A stretch of DNA of 64,000 bases from Pseudoalteromonas piscicida (GTDB lineage: Bacteria; Pseudomonadota; Gammaproteobacteria; Enterobacterales; Alteromonadaceae): positions 3,611,001 to 3,675,000 of the forward strand of contig NZ_CP011924.1 of the NCBI RefSeq assembly GCF_000238315.3, read 5' to 3'. Below are positions 1 through 8,128 of this stretch, piece after piece. The position numbers and the translations under genes are program-made. Under the pieces are notes generated by a model, which worked only from the letters and a program-made list of their open reading frames with translations, did no database searches and had not been told where the DNA came from. Every line of letters starts with the position of its first letter. The stretch's first letter is position 1.

Positions 1-308
1 TCAGACAGATTCTTTGCTACGCCAAAACCTCCTGGTAATACCACAGCATCGAATTCGTCAGCACTTAATGTTTCCAGATCTGCAATTTCTCCGCGTGCAA
101 TGCGGGCGGCTTCAATAAGAACATTACGACGTTCATCTTGTTCTTCACCGGTGATGTGATTGATCACATGGAATTGATCAATATTAGGTGCAAAGCACTG
201 ATAGCTTGCCCCTGCTTTTTCAAGATTGAGTAGTGTTAATACTGACTCGTGGATCTCGGCACCGTCGAATACTCCACAGCCACTTAAAATTACCGCTACT
301 TTTTTCAT
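1..308 (-). CDS. elbB: Isoprenoid biosynthesis glyoxalase ElbB, N-terminal part (cut by window edge)
   Basis: The reverse strand reads [20 protein letters not shown] and continues open for about 102 codons to the window edge, so the gene is partial at its C-terminus. ElbB (YhbL) is a DJ-1/PfpI-type class I glutamine amidotransferase-like protein; its glyoxalase activity and its link to isoprenoid synthesis are known from Escherichia coli. The early [13 protein letters not shown] segment, the [11 protein letters not shown] segment and the VVLPGGFG motif are characteristic. The catalytic nucleophile region lies outside the window. A weak Shine-Dalgarno, AGGGAGAAATG on the coding strand, supports the start. 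It is divergent from polA, with about 430 bases between them. Confidence 0.88.
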   Translation of the reverse strand, partial: MKKVAVILSGCGVFDGAEIHESVLTLLNLEKAGASYQCFAPNIDQFHVINHITGEEQDERRNVLIEAARIARGEIADLETLSADEFDAVVLPGGFGVAKNLS

Positions 309-490
309 TCATTTCTCCCTTCAATGTCACATCATGCGCGCTATATGCATAAAAAGAATTATGCACGAATTAAAAAATTATAAAGGATCTTCTATGATCT
401 TTGATCAATTGTGTTAGTATACTCCTCCGCTTGAGAAAATCAGGCTATTTTTTACTCACCCAGTTTGTTAAGCGTGACTAAAAAAATTCT

Positions 491-499
491 TTATCCACA
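491..499 (+). promoter_or_regulatory. DnaA box (perfect TTATCCACA)
   Basis: This is an exact match to the stringent consensus TTATCCACA in the polA upstream region. A second exact match in the same orientation lies 129 bases downstream. The sequence match is direct; binding by DnaA is inferred. Confidence 0.55.
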
Positions 500-619
500 A
501 AGCGGTAAAGATAATAACAATAAAAAAGGCACAAAAAACGCAAGTAAATCAAAGTTTTAGTTTGCACTCTGACTTTTAAAACAAAGTTCCGGAGCGATTT
601 TTCGTGTTTGTCTACAAAG

Positions 620-628
620 TTATCCACA
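620..628 (+). promoter_or_regulatory. DnaA box (perfect TTATCCACA)
   Basis: This is the second exact TTATCCACA, on the same strand as polA, with its last base 112 bases upstream of the polA start codon. Two exact boxes in one 430-base intergenic region are more than chance would readily give. There is no DUE-like AT-rich 13-mer array or dnaA/gidA context to make this an origin. Confidence 0.55.
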
Positions 629-740
629 GGTGCAGCACGATTTATCTAAATGATGAGATAACGCGAAACTCGTTTTATCTTGTGCCTTGTGGCATCCTTA
701 CATTCTACTCCACAAAAGACTAATTTAGGATCCAATATTT

Positions 741-3497
741 ATGTCTCAGATCCCTCAAAATCCGTTGATCTTGGTTGATGGTTCTTCCTATTTATTTCGT
801 GCTTATCATGCGCCACCACATTTAACAAATTCAAAAGGTGAAGCAACTGGTGCGATCTACGGTGTGATCAATATGCTTAAGAGTTTGCTTAAGCAATATC
901 AACCAAGTCATATGGTAGTAGTCTTTGACGCTAAAGGGCCGACTTTTCGCAACGAAATGTATAGCGAATATAAAGCGCATCGCCCACCTATGCCGGATGA
1001 TCTGAGAACGCAAATTGAGCCGATCCACGAAATAATTAAAGCAATGGGCCTACCACTGGTAAGTATAAGTGGTGTTGAGGCTGATGACGTGATCGGTACA
1101 TTCTCTAAAATAGCGTCAGAGCAAAGTCGCCATGTGCTAATCAGCACTGGTGATAAGGATATGGCGCAATTGGTCAATGAACATGTCACGTTGATCAACA
1201 CAATGACGAATACGATCTTAGACCCTGAAGGGGTAGTGGATAAATTTGGTATTGGTCCTGACTTGATCATCGACTATCTCGCGTTAATGGGAGATAAGGT
1301 CGATAATATTCCGGGCGTACCTGGTGTTGGTGAAAAAACGGCATTGGCGATGCTTCAGGGGTTAGGCTCTATTGATTCGCTCTACGAAAACTTAGACAAA
1401 ATTGCTGATTTAGGTTTTCGTGGCTCAAAAACCATGGCGAAAAAACTAGAGGAACACCAAGCGCAGCTAAAATTGTCATATGAATTAGCCACCATTAAGC
1501 TGGATTGTGAAGTAGAGCAAGACTTAGAGCAATTTAAGATAGCTGAGATGGACAAAGATCGCTTAATCGAGCTATATGGTCAGTGTGAATTTAAGCGTTG
1601 GTTAGCTGAATTGCTGGATGGTCAGTCACAAGCTGATATCGTTGATGTGGAGGCTGAAGGGTCGGCGCCTGCAGCGGCGCAGGTCGGCACCCAATACGAG
1701 ACTATTTTGACAAAAGCACAGCTTGATGACTGGGTAACTAAGTTAAAAGCAGCCCAACTCATCGCTTTTGATACTGAAACCACCAGTGTTAACTATATGC
1801 AGGCGGATCTAGTAGGAATGAGCTTTGCGGTTGCACCGGGCGAAGCGGCTTACTTACCAATCAATCACGATTATGTGGGAGCGCCCGAGCAGCTTTCTCA
1901 AGATATGGTGTTTGAGATCATGGCACCACTACTTGCAGATCCTCAGATCAAAAAAGTGGGTCAAAATTTAAAATATGATCAAAGTGTGCTTGCTCGTGCA
2001 GGGCTTGAACTGCAGGGGATCGCTTTTGATACCATGTTGGAGTCTTACGTATTTAACAGTGTTGGAACTCGTCACGATATGGACTCCTTGGCGCTAAAAT
2101 ATTTAGGCCATAAAACCATTAGCTTTGAAGACATCGCTGGTAAAGGTAAGAACCAACTGACCTTTAACCAAATAGAGCTAGAAAAGGCGGCACCTTATGC
2201 CGCGGAAGACGCTGATATTACGCTGAGGTTACATCAACACCTTTGGCCGCTAATTGAAAAAGAAAATCGCCTTAAGCAAGTATTTACAGAAATTGAATTA
2301 CCGCTGCTGAGTGTACTTTCTCGCATTGAACGCACTGGTGTGCACATCGATGGTGATATGCTCGCAAAGCAAAGTATTGAGATTGAAAAACGCTTAGGTG
2401 AGCTTGAACAACAGGCCTTTGAAATTGCAGGTGAGGAGTTCAACCTGAGTTCAACAAAGCAATTGCAAGCGATATTGTTCGACAAACTTGAGCTGCCAGT
2501 GATTAAGAAAACGCCAAAAGGCGCGCCTTCAACGGCTGAAGAAGTGCTACAAGAGTTGGCGCATGATTATCCACTGCCAAAACTTATTATTGAGCATCGT
2601 GGCTTAGCTAAGCTAAAATCAACCTATACCGATAAACTACCAAAATTGGTTAATGCGGATACTGGTCGTGTGCACACTTCTTATCATCAAGCCGTTACCG
2701 CAACGGGCCGTCTAAGCTCAAGCGATCCTAATTTGCAAAATATTCCGATCCGTAATGAAGCCGGACGTCATATTCGTCAGGCATTTGTTGCCGACAATAA
2801 TAAACAAATCGTTGCGGCGGATTACAGCCAAATCGAGCTTAGGATCATGGCACATTTGTCACAAGACAAAGGGTTGTTGAGTGCCTTTGCTGAAGGTAAA
2901 GATGTACACAGTGCAACAGCGTCTGAAGTGTTTTCCGTGCCGCTTGAGGAAGTGACTTCTGATATGCGCCGAAAAGCCAAAGCGGTTAACTTTGGTCTGA
3001 TCTATGGCATGAGTGCGTTTGGTCTGTCACGTCAGTTAGATATTCCAAGAAATGAAGCGCAACATTATATGGATATGTACTTTGAACGCTTCCCTGGTGT
3101 ATTAGAGTATATGGAGCGTACGCGTGAAGAGGCTGCTGATAAAGGGTATGTAGAAACCTTATTCGGTCGCCGCTTGTATCTACCGGATATCAATGCGCGT
3201 AATGGCGCTCGCAGAAAAGCAGCAGAGCGTGCAGCCATCAATGCACCGATGCAGGGCACTGCGGCGGACATCATCAAAAAAGCGATGATTAAAGTGGATG
3301 AATGGCTACAAAGCTGTGATAGCAATGATATCCAGTTGCTCATGCAAGTGCACGATGAATTAGTGTTTGAAGTACACAGCGATAAAGTTGCTGAATACAG
3401 TGAAAAGATCTGCGAGCTGATGAGTGCAGCGGCAACACTTGATGTACCGTTATTAGTTGAAGCCGACAGTGGTGACAACTGGGAACAAGCGCACTAG
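741..3497 (+). CDS. polA: DNA polymerase I
   Basis: The 918-residue product matches the normal length of the family and has all three domains. The N-terminal 5'-3' exonuclease (about 1-290) includes the DDVIGT and [11 protein letters not shown] segments. The 3'-5' proofreading domain (about 325-510) keeps FDTETT (about residue 343) and AAEDADIT, so proofreading should be active, unlike in some bacterial Pol I. The polymerase domain has motif A DYSQIELR (about 694), the O-helix [14 protein letters not shown] and motif [11 protein letters not shown] (about 871). It fills gaps and removes RNA primers in Okazaki fragment maturation and repair. It is monocistronic, followed by a 3' hairpin and then a small RNA candidate. 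Confidence 0.98.
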   Translation: MSQIPQNPLILVDGSSYLFRAYHAPPHLTNSKGEATGAIYGVINMLKSLLKQYQPSHMVVVFDAKGPTFRNEMYSEYKAHRPPMPDDLRTQIEPIHEIIKAMGLPLVSISGVEADDVIGTFSKIASEQSRHVLISTGDKDMAQLVNEHVTLINTMTNTILDPEGVVDKFGIGPDLIIDYLALMGDKVDNIPGVPGVGEKTALAMLQGLGSIDSLYENLDKIADLGFRGSKTMAKKLEEHQAQLKLSYELATIKLDCEVEQDLEQFKIAEMDKDRLIELYGQCEFKRWLAELLDGQSQADIVDVEAEGSAPAAAQVGTQYETILTKAQLDDWVTKLKAAQLIAFDTETTSVNYMQADLVGMSFAVAPGEAAYLPINHDYVGAPEQLSQDMVFEIMAPLLADPQIKKVGQNLKYDQSVLARAGLELQGIAFDTMLESYVFNSVGTRHDMDSLALKYLGHKTISFEDIAGKGKNQLTFNQIELEKAAPYAAEDADITLRLHQHLWPLIEKENRLKQVFTEIELPLLSVLSRIERTGVHIDGDMLAKQSIEIEKRLGELEQQAFEIAGEEFNLSSTKQLQAILFDKLELPVIKKTPKGAPSTAEEVLQELAHDYPLPKLIIEHRGLAKLKSTYTDKLPKLVNADTGRVHTSYHQAVTATGRLSSSDPNLQNIPIRNEAGRHIRQAFVADNNKQIVAADYSQIELRIMAHLSQDKGLLSAFAEGKDVHSATASEVFSVPLEEVTSDMRRKAKAVNFGLIYGMSAFGLSRQLDIPRNEAQHYMDMYFERFPGVLEYMERTREEAADKGYVETLFGRRLYLPDINARNGARRKAAERAAINAPMQGTAADIIKKAMIKVDEWLQSCDSNDIQLLMQVHDELVFEVHSDKVAEYSEKICELMSAAATLDVPLLVEADSGDNWEQAH

Positions 3498-3517
3498 TCA
3501 ATATTAAAATCTACCCG

Positions 3518-3548
3518 AGTTGCACTAGTCGATTAGACTAGTGCAACT
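3518..3548 (+). terminator. Hairpin downstream of polA (probable terminator)
   Basis: A perfect 13-bp stem (AGTTGCACTAGTC / GACTAGTGCAACT) closes a 5-base loop 20 bases after the polA stop codon. The following TTCATTCATCTTTGTTTG is T-rich but not a clean U-tract, so it may act as a terminator or as a 3'-end-stabilising structure. Confidence 0.5.
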
Positions 3549-3716
3549 TCATTCATCTTTGTTTGCAAGTATACACTAGCAGCATAGCGTCTTAATTTTG
3601 TAGCTCCTGTTAATCTCCAGTAACAAAAAACAAATTAACGTTGAAAGTTTATCAAATTGGCTCAAGTTTTGCTTTTTGGTGTTTATTTCTGGACGTCTAT
3701 TTGTTATTGTTCGCGC

Positions 3717-3836
3717 CGTCCTCATCCTGTAGGACATCCTGTTGATGATGTATCTCTCGCAAGAGGATACAGTGTATTGATAGCTTCTCCCCAGATTGCT
3801 ATAGCGGCTCGTAATTTTTACGGGCCGTCTTTTTCT
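3717..3836 (+). ncRNA. Candidate small RNA in the spf (Spot 42) position
   Basis: Between polA and engB, where E. coli and vibrios encode Spot 42, there is a structured, terminator-ended segment of about 120 nt. An extended -10 (TG then TATTGT, 3703-3710) would start transcription near 3717; the -35 (TTTATT, 3682-3687) is weak. Visible structures are GTCCT/AGGAC near 3718-3735, a GCAA-tetraloop hairpin at 3751-3769 (TATC, bulged T, CTC, GCAA, GAG, GATA), and an intrinsic terminator at 3805-3836 with a 9-bp GC-rich stem and a T-rich tail. The body does not resemble the Spot 42 sequence I know, so the shared position is the only link. No convincing coding sequence covers it. Function is unknown. 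Confidence 0.55.
3805..3836 (+). terminator. Intrinsic terminator of the polA-downstream small RNA candidate
   Basis: The stem CGGCTCGTA / TACGGGCCG pairs fully with one G-U and encloses ATTTT. It is followed by TCTTTTTCT. Confidence 0.75.
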
Positions 3837-3984
3837 CCTCTTGAACAAATCAATTTCTAGTCTTAGATCAAGAATAATATCTAGTCTTAGCCATCAGTTT
3901 ATGATTAAAGGTTTATTTAATTTGCACTGCGTTTTACACTGAGCGCTCAAATGCAATTCACTCTCATTTCATAAGGAAGTCGTC

Positions 3985-4554
3985 ATGCTAAAGTACCTTC
4001 TTTTAGGTAGTGCACTTATTTCTTCTCAGGCGTTCGCAGCTTGGCAATTTAATCAACAACAAAGCGATGTTAGTTTTGTGTCTGTGAAACAGACTAGCGT
4101 TGCAGAAGTACATCATTTTAAAACGATAGATGGTACATTATCTGCTAAAGGCGAGCTTGAGGTTAATATTGACCTGGCAAGCGTTGAAACGATGATCCCG
4201 ATCCGTAATGAACGCATGCAAAAGATGCTGTTCAATGTAGCGCAACACCCAAAGGCGAAAGTTAACGCTGATGTTTCTGAAGTGCTTGCTAAACTTAAAG
4301 CTGGTACACAAAAAATCAATGATGTGACAGCAACATTGACACTGCATGGTCAGATCCAAAAGATCAGCCTAGACTTACTGATAACGAAAAGTGCTAATGG
4401 CTTGGTGGTTACACCGGTACATGCATTTATTCTAGATTCAAAGCAGTTTGGGTTAGATAAAGGGATTGAAGCGCTACGAGAAATTGCGGGTCTGAAGACT
4501 ATCGCGACTAGCGTGCCTGTTAGCTTCAACTTGGTTTTTGATGAACAAAATTGA
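3985..4554 (+). CDS. YceI family periplasmic protein
   Basis: The 189-residue protein has a signal peptide ending around SSQAFA. The mature part starts WQFNQQQSDVSFVSVKQ, the usual opening strand of the YceI-like lipocalin fold (about residues 20-185), followed by the conserved IRNERMQKMLF and HPKAKV segments. Family members bind isoprenoid-type lipids or fatty acid amides in a hydrophobic tunnel; the ligand here is unknown. A good Shine-Dalgarno (AAGGAAG) precedes the ATG. The next gene starts inside its last codons, so the two are probably translated together. An 11-bp direct repeat, TCTAGTCTTAG, occurs upstream at 3856 and 3880. Confidence 0.85.
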   Translation: MLKYLLLGSALISSQAFAAWQFNQQQSDVSFVSVKQTSVAEVHHFKTIDGTLSAKGELEVNIDLASVETMIPIRNERMQKMLFNVAQHPKAKVNADVSEVLAKLKAGTQKINDVTATLTLHGQIQKISLDLLITKSANGLVVTPVHAFILDSKQFGLDKGIEALREIAGLKTIATSVPVSFNLVFDEQN

Positions 4555-5071
4555 TGCGTTAATCAAACAGTATGTTACGAATCATGCGCCGACCGAAAAT
4601 TGGTCGGCGCCGTCGTGCGGTTTTTCTGACATCAAAATTGCGGCGGACGGTCGTTGGTTTCATCAAGGGCGTGAAATTAAACGGCAATCGCTAGTTGCCT
4701 TGTTTGCTAGTGTTTTAACCTTTGATGGTCAGCAGTATTGGTTAAAAACACCAGCAGAAAGTTGTGAGATAGAGGTGCTTGCTCATCCTTTTATTATCGA
4801 GCAATGGCGTTATTGTGATGATGCATCGGCTTTGGAGTTATCACCTTGTATTATCGCGATAGATAATTTAGGCCGTGAATGGCCCATTTGTGATGTGTTT
4901 CCACTAGCCCTTGAGCATGTTAATGGGGGAGATATTCCATTTCTCACACTCAATTATGGTTTAACCGCTAGAATTTCACGAAATGTCTATTATCAGTGGG
5001 TTGAATTGCTCGAGGAAGATGAAAAAGGCTTTTATCTGATGTCGGCAAAGACGCGCTTTTATCTTAGCTAA
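4541..5071 (+). CDS. DUF1285 family protein
   Basis: The 176-residue soluble protein has no signal peptide. The segment GFSDIKIAADGRWFHQGREI followed by KRQSLVALFASVL matches the family in which a short beta strand leads into a basic helix, then a second compact beta-rich domain (YWLKTPAESCEIEVLAHPF). DUF1285 has no established biochemical role. I chose the ATG at 4541 over the TTG one codon earlier. It overlaps the end of the YceI gene by 14 bases in another frame, which suggests translational coupling. It converges with engB, with 18 bases between the stops. Confidence 0.75.
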   Translation: MNKIDALIKQYVTNHAPTENWSAPSCGFSDIKIAADGRWFHQGREIKRQSLVALFASVLTFDGQQYWLKTPAESCEIEVLAHPFIIEQWRYCDDASALELSPCIIAIDNLGREWPICDVFPLALEHVNGGDIPFLTLNYGLTARISRNVYYQWVELLEEDEKGFYLMSAKTRFYLS

Positions 5072-5089
5072 GCGCGCCCTACGTTTTGA

Positions 5090-5728
5090 TTATTCGCTCG
5101 CTTCTTCTTGAGCTTCTTTAACAAACGGACCTAAGTACCAATCATCCAGTTTCCACGCTAATTCGTTCAACCCGATGCCTTTCAAAGAAGAAAATGCGTG
5201 AACTGTGATATCACCGTCTATTTCAGATAGCGCACGACGTACTTGAAGTACTTCTGCTTTGCGCTTACCTTGTTTTAGCTTATCGGCTTTAGTCAACAAC
5301 GCCAATACCGGTATATTGCTGCCAGTCGCCCAGTTGATGAGATCCATATCGAGATCTTTAAGAGGGTGACGAATATCCATTAATACCACAATCCCTTTAA
5401 GACATTTTCGGCGTTGTAAATATTCACCTAATGCTTTTTGCCATTTCTTTTTCATCTCTAATGGGACTTTCGCAAAGCCATAGCCAGGTAAATCAATCAA
5501 ACGCTGATCTTCACCTAGAGAAAAAGTATTAATAAGCTGAGTCCGGCCAGGTGTTTTACTGGTGCGTGCCAGCTTTTGGTCTGTAAGCGTATTGAGCGCG
5601 CTCGACTTACCAGCGTTAGAACGACCCGCAAAAGCAACTTCAATTCCAGTGTCTGGTGGCAGTTTACTGATATCTGGGGTACTTGTGATAAATTGTGCCT
5701 GATTGTATTTAACGCGAGATTTTAGCAC
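5090..5728 (-). CDS. engB: Ribosome biogenesis GTP-binding protein EngB (YihA/YsxC)
   Basis: The 212-residue TRAFAC-class GTPase has P-loop GRSNAGKSS (about 35-43), switch I KTPGRTQ, G3 DLPGYG (about 80) and G4 TKADK. It acts late in 50S subunit assembly. Length and motifs are complete. The position close to polA and divergent from the cytochrome c4 gene is the standard arrangement in many gammaproteobacteria. Confidence 0.95.
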   Translation of the reverse strand: MLKSRVKYNQAQFITSTPDISKLPPDTGIEVAFAGRSNAGKSSALNTLTDQKLARTSKTPGRTQLINTFSLGEDQRLIDLPGYGFAKVPLEMKKKWQKALGEYLQRRKCLKGIVVLMDIRHPLKDLDMDLINWATGSNIPVLALLTKADKLKQGKRKAEVLQVRRALSEIDGDITVHAFSSLKGIGLNELAWKLDDWYLGPFVKEAQEEASE

Positions 5729-6181
5729 GCTGACTCCTAACTGATTAAACTTTCGCGGATGGAATTGCGTATTTTATAACAGTATGACGGAAACCAAAAG
5801 CATTGTGAGGTTTGTTCTAAACACCGCTTTTGTTGCTAATTGGCAGAAGCGTCGTGCCAATATTAATTAATCTAGGTCAAGTCCCTATAAATTATAAGCT
5901 TAATATGGGCAGAAAACGTGCCAGAGAAAGTAATATCGTGTAGAATGTAGAAATTGCAATGTCAATCTAAAGTGTATACCTATCAGTAGTCACTGCTGAG
6001 CAAGGCGTATTTAGATGGATCGGTGCTGTTTGGCGTTATATTTGCTAAGTTTGCATGTATGATTCATCTGATTAACATAACAACCTAATTAGTACTGATT
6101 GGTATTATTTGCCCGAGCAATAAAGAGAGCGACTTTGTTCGCGAGGGTACAAATTACAGGGTCGGAAACAGAGAATTTACC
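5729..6181. other. engB-cytochrome c4 divergent intergenic region
   Basis: There is no gene in these 453 bases. They must hold the two divergent promoters. The leader just before the cytochrome gene contains a short inverted repeat (GCGACTTTGTTCGC, about 6130-6143). I see no convincing operator or RNA. Confidence 0.5.
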
Positions 6182-6814
6182 ATGAAAAAAATAGCATTAA
6201 CTTTAACAATGTTGCTTGGTACGTTGTCAGCAAGCAACGCATCGGCATTCGATGGTGACGCGGAAGCAGGTAAAGCAAAGTCTGCAACGTGTGCAGCATG
6301 TCACGGTCCAGATGGCAATGCCCCTGTGACTATGTATCCTAAAATCGCAGGTCAGCATGCAGATTATATCTATAAGCAGCTACAAGAGTTTAAGCTAGGT
6401 ATGACGTCTGGTGGTAAAGAAGGGCGTATGGATCCTGTGATGAGTGGTATGGCTATGCCGCTGTCAGATCAAGATATGAAAGATTTAGCCGCATACTTCT
6501 CTTCTTTATCTATGTCTGCTGGTTCAACGCCGGAAGATGTTGTTGCTGCAGGTCAGAAGCTATATAAAGCCGGTGATGCTGAGCGTGGTATTCCAGCTTG
6601 CGCTGCGTGTCACGGTCCTCGTGGTAACGGTACTTCTTTAGCTAAGTTCCCTAAAGTGTCATTCCAGCACCCTGAGTACATCAAATCACAGCTTGAGAAG
6701 TTCCGTGATGGCACTCGTAACAATGACATGAATGGTATGATGCGTGATATCGCGCAGAAGCTTACAGACAAAGACATCGAAGTATTATCTAAGTACTTAG
6801 GTGGTCTACACTAA
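6182..6814 (+). CDS. Dihaem cytochrome c4
   Basis: The 210-residue protein has a signal peptide cleaved near NASA/FDGDA. Two class I cytochrome c domains follow, each with CAACHGP (haem sites at about residues 37-41 and 139-143); the methionine-rich segments (MSGMAMPLS and NDMNGMMRDI) supply the likely axial ligands. Cytochrome c4 is a periplasmic electron carrier that donates to terminal oxidases such as cbb3. The near-identical domain halves reflect the family's ancient internal duplication. A strong intrinsic terminator follows, so it is probably monocistronic. Confidence 0.95.
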   Translation: MKKIALTLTMLLGTLSASNASAFDGDAEAGKAKSATCAACHGPDGNAPVTMYPKIAGQHADYIYKQLQEFKLGMTSGGKEGRMDPVMSGMAMPLSDQDMKDLAAYFSSLSMSAGSTPEDVVAAGQKLYKAGDAERGIPACAACHGPRGNGTSLAKFPKVSFQHPEYIKSQLEKFRDGTRNNDMNGMMRDIAQKLTDKDIEVLSKYLGGLH

Positions 6815-6860
6815 AGTCGTATAGTGAGTTTACCTCTCTCAGTGTAAACTCTTACTATTG

Positions 6861-6890
6861 AAAAAAGGGCAGCATAGGCTGCCTTTTTTT
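6861..6890 (+). terminator. Intrinsic terminator of the cytochrome c4 gene
   Basis: The hairpin GGCAGC-ATAG-GCTGCC is flanked by six A residues and followed by seven T residues. Confidence 0.9.
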
Positions 6891-6901
6891 GTTGTTGAGG
6901 T

Positions 6902-6919
6902 TGTGAGATATATCTCACT
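6902..6919 (+). promoter_or_regulatory. Putative UvrY/GacA binding box upstream of the CsrB-like RNA
   Basis: TGTGAGATATATCTCACT fits the GacA/UvrY/SirA pattern TGT(A/G)AG-N6-CTTACA at nearly every position; its 16-base core (6903-6918) is a perfect palindrome. It lies about 170 bases before the proposed RNA start, the distance typical of the upstream activating sequence of csrB and rsmZ genes. It is not a CRP site, because the half-sites are 8 rather than 6 bases apart. The regulator is inferred. Confidence 0.6.
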
Positions 6920-7055
6920 TTTAATGTAAGACATTTGCTTGTGCAACATGTGAGTTTTAGCTTATTTTTAAGCTCTTGTTCAGTGTAAGTTTATGTAATT
7001 CATCTTTTTTCTGTTTAATTAAAAAAATTAAGGTAAGAAATTTGTTATTAAACAG

Positions 7056-7083
7056 TTGTAACTCAAGCTCAGGAGCGTAGATT
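7056..7083 (+). promoter_or_regulatory. Putative sigma-70 promoter of the CsrB-like RNA
   Basis: TTGTAA (7056-7061), a 16-base spacer and TAGATT (7078-7083) would start transcription at about 7091 with GTCGCC, close to the GUCGAC that begins E. coli CsrB. Confidence 0.5.
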
Positions 7084-7090
7084 ATTCGTT

Positions 7091-7388
7091 GTCGCCAAGC
7101 AATACAAAAAAAGGGACAATTCGATACGGAAGCGTAGGTGGCAAAGTTGTGTATCTAGTTGGATACGAAGGACTATCAAGAAAGCGTCAGGAAGACCGAG
7201 AATAAGAAAATCACGGAAGTCTCATAATAAAAACAATATGGAAAGTGTCACGGAAGTCTAAAATAAAAACAATACGGACGACAATAAAATAAAAAGAATA
7301 ATAATAAGACTTAAAAGTCGAAGGGAGAAGTGTCCAGTTGTGACGCTCAGATTAGTAGGCGGTAGAGAGTGATCTCTGCCGCCTTTTT
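7091..7388 (+). ncRNA. csrB: CsrB/RsmZ-type CsrA-sequestering regulatory RNA
   Basis: This roughly 300-nt gene has no credible reading frame, carries ten GGA motifs (at 7114, 7128, 7161, 7170, 7190, 7215, 7240, 7252, 7276 and 7324), several as ACGGA or AGGA, and ends in a strong intrinsic terminator. This is the signature of CsrB-family RNAs, which bind many copies of CsrA and lift its translational repression. A UvrY/GacA-like box lies about 170 bases upstream. The RNA is A-rich between GGA sites and includes an imperfect 37-bp direct duplication (from 7211 and from 7248). It sits between the cytochrome c4 terminator and a methyltransferase gene. The class assignment is from pattern; exact ends are inferred. 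Confidence 0.8.
7357..7388 (+). terminator. Intrinsic terminator of the CsrB-like RNA
   Basis: A 12-bp stem AGGCGGTAGAGA / TCTCTGCCGCCT (one G-U) closes a GTGA loop and runs directly into TTTTT. Confidence 0.9.
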
Positions 7389-7390
7389 AT

Positions 7391-8104
7391 TTGGTTGCCT
7401 CTATTATACCTGATACAATAGCCGCCTTATTAAGCAATCACTGTCGACCATTGCAAGATTCAACTCTATTCAGTTGTGGCCTGTGCCAAGGTAATCAGCT
7501 TGAAACCTACCATCAAGACAAGTATCGACTGTACTGGCAATGTCAAACCTGCCAGTTGGTGATGGTTGATCCCAAGTCGAGATTAACACCAGCTCAAGAA
7601 AAGGCCATTTATGATAGCCATGAAAACGATCTGGCCGATGAAGGCTATCGTCGCTTTCTAGCACGAGTGGCGGATCCACTGTTGGCGCGTTTGGTGACGC
7701 CAAGCCAAGGTTTAGACTTTGGCTGTGGGCCAGGCCCGCTGCTTGCGAAAATGCTTGAAGAAGCTGGGCATCAGGTGGCTTTGTTTGACCTGTACTATGC
7801 TAATGATGCCAGTGTACTGACTCGTCAGTATGACTTTATCGTGAGTACAGAAGTGGTGGAACATTTAGCAGAACCTGCAAAAGTATTAACGCAATTGTTA
7901 GCATGCTTAAAAGTGGGAAAGCCGCTGGCATTGATGACCAAGCTCGTCATTGATAAAGCACGCTTTGCGAATTGGCACTATAAAAATGACCTAACGCATA
8001 TTTCATTTTTTAGCCAAGAAAGCTTTGCGTATTTTGCCGCGCAGCAGGATTGTGAATTAGAATTTATTGGGAATGATGTCATCATTCTCACCAAGCGTAG
8101 TTAG
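7391..8104 (+). CDS. Class I SAM-dependent methyltransferase with N-terminal zinc-ribbon-like motif
   Basis: The product is up to 237 residues. CxxC pairs near residues 29-32 and 51-54 look like a zinc ribbon. A Rossmann methyltransferase follows: LDFGCGPGPLL (SAM motif I, about 108), then FDLYY, DFIVSTEVVEHLAEP and a late NDLTHISFFS segment. The substrate is unknown. The start is uncertain: TTG at 7391 abuts the terminator of the preceding RNA, and an extended -10 (TGATACAAT, 7411-7419) lies inside the first codons. Initiation further in, for example TTG at 7451, is therefore likely and would still keep the cysteine pairs. No clear Shine-Dalgarno precedes either start. Confidence 0.75.
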   Translation: MVASIIPDTIAALLSNHCRPLQDSTLFSCGLCQGNQLETYHQDKYRLYWQCQTCQLVMVDPKSRLTPAQEKAIYDSHENDLADEGYRRFLARVADPLLARLVTPSQGLDFGCGPGPLLAKMLEEAGHQVALFDLYYANDASVLTRQYDFIVSTEVVEHLAEPAKVLTQLLACLKVGKPLALMTKLVIDKARFANWHYKNDLTHISFFSQESFAYFAAQQDCELEFIGNDVIILTKRS

Positions 8105-8128
8105 CGCGAGAATTTTGGATAACCAATT

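Larger units (their letters stand above)
309..740. other. elbB-polA divergent intergenic region
   Basis: This AT-rich stretch of 432 bases holds no gene I can support. It contains two perfect DnaA boxes, listed separately, and clustered GATC sites near 384-409. It must carry the promoters of both divergent genes, but I do not see an unambiguous -35/-10 pair for polA. Confidence 0.6.

Noticed and set aside
226..417. Short forward reading frame over the elbB start and upstream region
   Set aside because: It mostly runs antisense to elbB, has no family resemblance and no Shine-Dalgarno.
309..740. A second replication origin near the DnaA boxes
   Set aside because: Only two boxes, no AT-rich unwinding repeats and no dnaA, dnaN or mnmG neighbourhood.
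3576..3860. Small reading frames on both strands across the polA-downstream small RNA
   Set aside because: They cover the terminator hairpin, have cysteine/arginine-rich random composition and no ribosome-binding site; the RNA explanation fits better.
6902..6919. CRP binding site
   Set aside because: The TGTGA/TCACT half-sites are separated by 8 bases, not 6, so the UvrY/GacA pattern is the better fit.
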